Below, piece after piece: positions 62,490-64,000 of a stretch of 64,000 nucleotides of DNA. Within the stretch, counting starts at the first letter, position 1. Every line of letters starts with the position of its first letter. The position numbers and the translations under genes were made by a program. Below the pieces are notes generated by a model, which ran no database searches, was not told the origin of the DNA, and was given only the letters and a program-made list of their open reading frames with translations. This DNA comes from Rhodococcus sp. X156 (GTDB lineage: Bacteria > Actinomycetota > Actinomycetes > Mycobacteriales > Mycobacteriaceae): positions 682,001-746,000 of the forward strand of contig NZ_CP034766.1 of the NCBI RefSeq assembly GCF_004006015.1, written 5' to 3'.

Positions 62490-64000
62490 GTGAGTACGTT
62501 TACCGAGACCCTGTACCGCACCGCTGCCACCTCCCCGAACGGGATGGTCACCGGTGAGCCGGATGCACCCCTGCGCCGCAGCTGGGGCGAGATCCACGCG
62601 CTGGCCCGCAAGGGCGCCGGTGCGCTGGCCGCCGCGGGGGTGGGCCCCGGTGACGCAGTCACCATCCTGGCCGGTGAGTCGGTGGAGATCGCCCCGGCGA
62701 TCCAGTCGGCGTGGATGCGTGGCGCCAGCGTCACCATGCTGCACCAGCCCACCCCGCGCACCGACCTGGGCGTGTGGGCCGAGGAGACCATGACGGTGCT
62801 GGACATGGTCGGCGCCAGCGTCGTCCTGCTCGGCGAGCCCTTCGGCGCCATCAAGCCGCTGCTGGAGGAGCGCAAGGTCGCCGTGGTGGAGATGGCTGAC
62901 CTGGTCACCGGCCCGGACACGGACCCGCTCGAGGTGGACGAGGACGCCACGGCGCTGCTGCAGCTGACCTCGGGCTCCACCGGGACCCCCAAGGGCGTGC
63001 GGATCACCCACCGCAACCTCAACGCCAACATCCTGGGCATGGCCAAGGGCGCCAACTTCGACTACGGCAACGACGTCATGGTCAGCTGGCTGCCGCTGTT
63101 CCACGACATGGGCATGGTCGGGTTCCTCACCGTGCCGATGACCCTGGGCGTGGACCTCATCTCCATCACCCCGATGGACTTCCTGCGCTCCCCGCTGCTG
63201 TGGCTGGAGCTGATCAGCCGCTACAAGGGCACCATCACCGCCGCCCCGAACTTCGCCTACGCCGTGGTCGCCAAGCGCCTGGCCAAGGAGGAGGACGGCA
63301 AGTACGACCTGTCCTCCATGCGCTTCGCGCTCAACGGCGCCGAGCCGATCGACCCGGCCGCGGCGTTCAGCTTCCTGGAGGCCGGGGCCCGCTTCGGCCT
63401 GCGCTCCTCGGCGATGGTTCCCGCCTACGGCATGGCCGAGTCCACCCTGGCCATCTCCTTCCACCCGCTGGACACCGACCTCATCGTGGACACGGTGGAC
63501 ACCGACGCGCTGGAGCGCGACCGGGTGGCCAAGCCCGCCACGGGGGAGAACACCCGCGGCTTCCCGAGCCTGGGTCTGCCGCTGGAGGGCATCGAGGTGC
63601 GCACCGTCGACCCGGAGGGCAACGTGCTGCCCACCCGCGGGGTCGGCGTGCTGCAGCTGCGCGGCGAGCCGATCACCCCCGGCTACCTCACCGTGGACGG
63701 CCCGCAGGACATCCGCGACGACGAGGGCTGGCTGGACACCGGTGACGAGGGCTACGTCACCGAGGACGGCCACGTGGTGGTCTGTGGCCGCGTCAAGGAC
63801 GTCATCATCATGGGTGGGCGCAACATCTACCCCACCGACATCGAGCGGGCCGCAGCCACCGTCGCCGGGGTGCGTGCCGGCAACGTGGTGGCCGTGCGGA
63901 TGGAGGCCGGCGAGCGCCGGGAGTCCTTCGCCGTGGTGCTGGAGAGCAACCAGCACGCCGACGAGGCCCAGGTGGAGCGCATCCGCAAGGAGGTGACCGC
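62490..64000 (+). CDS. Fatty-acyl-AMP/CoA ligase (FadD-like), 3' end cut by the right edge
   Basis: At least 503 codons from the GTG at 62490, open to the window end. ANL-family motifs in order: LTSGSTGTPKGVRITH (P-loop, about residue 155), SWLPLFHDMGMVGFL (the LFHDMG motif typical of fatty-acyl-AMP ligases and their FadD relatives), NGAEPIDPAAAF, VPAYGMAESTLAISF, GWLDTGDEGY, and GRVKDVIIMGGRNIYPTDIE at the start of the C-terminal domain. It activates long-chain fatty acids as AMP or CoA esters. Divergent from prfC. Whether it is a ligase feeding FadAB or an AMP ligase loading a polyketide synthase cannot be decided from the partial gene. Confidence 0.88.
   Translation, partial: MSTFTETLYRTAATSPNGMVTGEPDAPLRRSWGEIHALARKGAGALAAAGVGPGDAVTILAGESVEIAPAIQSAWMRGASVTMLHQPTPRTDLGVWAEETMTVLDMVGASVVLLGEPFGAIKPLLEERKVAVVEMADLVTGPDTDPLEVDEDATALLQLTSGSTGTPKGVRITHRNLNANILGMAKGANFDYGNDVMVSWLPLFHDMGMVGFLTVPMTLGVDLISITPMDFLRSPLLWLELISRYKGTITAAPNFAYAVVAKRLAKEEDGKYDLSSMRFALNGAEPIDPAAAFSFLEAGARFGLRSSAMVPAYGMAESTLAISFHPLDTDLIVDTVDTDALERDRVAKPATGENTRGFPSLGLPLEGIEVRTVDPEGNVLPTRGVGVLQLRGEPITPGYLTVDGPQDIRDDEGWLDTGDEGYVTEDGHVVVCGRVKDVIIMGGRNIYPTDIERAAATVAGVRAGNVVAVRMEAGERRESFAVVLESNQHADEAQVERIRKEVT

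Overview
The window is one stretch of a very high G+C (about 70-75 % by eye) actinobacterial chromosome. It is dense and ordinary in layout, with no insertion sequence, prophage, CRISPR array or gene-free stretch longer than about 215 bases. The gene order mprA-mprB-...-pepD-moaB2-mscL-...-ruc-fthC-galU-moeA/glp-rimJ-glpR-tRNA ... PMT/rsmI-pabB ... metG-tatD-rpfB-ksgA-...-ispE matches the Mycobacterium tuberculosis Rv0981-Rv1011 backbone. I therefore place it in or near Mycobacteriales, genus unknown.

Layout. 1-3601 (minus): a truncated NeuD/PglD-type acetyltransferase at the left edge, downstream of a tightly packed phosphorelay operon (REC, REC, membrane histidine kinase, REC-Hpt). 3753-6105: a thiolase-like protein and an enoyl-CoA hydratase. 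6179-14571: a TRIC-like channel, MprAB, an inserted steroid-dehydrogenase-like flavoprotein and epoxide hydrolase, then PepD, MoaB2, a small protein and MscL. 14625-20932: SAF-domain protein, VOC protein, Ruc/FmdB under a CIRCE operator, 5-FTHF cyclo-ligase, GalU, the MoeA-like Glp, RimJ, GlpR and tRNA-Ala(CGC). 21096-26431: an accessory block (TetR unit, SDR, HD protein, DUF2277, PIG-L deacetylase, hydrolase, P1 peptidase). 26437-34674: protein mannosyltransferase, RsmI, PabB, secreted lipase, and pyruvate formate-lyase with its activase. 34843-45569: MetG, TatD, RpfB, KsgA, Pta, a small-molecule kinase, IspE and an ABC-F protein. 45694-56087: two MMPL transporters with a TetR and a large SARP regulator, a FAD-linked oxidase and a DUF2599 lipoprotein. 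56225-64000: fadA-fadB, AraC regulator, RF3, and a fatty-acyl-AMP/CoA ligase cut by the right edge.

How the genes fit together. Envelope stress and growth dominate the backbone: MprAB with PepD, MscL, Glp/GlpR (cell division), PMT (mannosylation of secreted proteins) and RpfB (peptidoglycan cleavage, resuscitation). Lipid and steroid-type metabolism is spread around it (thiolase, EchA, KstD-like, epoxide hydrolase, FadAB, FadD). PflBA plus Pta suggest that this strain can make acetyl-CoA and formate without oxygen and pass acetyl-CoA to acetyl-phosphate.

Regulation readable in the sequence: paired TCTCAG direct repeats at the same position before mprA and pepD, a CIRCE element before ruc, palindromes at both TetR genes, several terminator hairpins, and about a dozen genes whose start codon lies 6-8 bases after a TANNNT hexamer, the signature of leaderless mRNAs.
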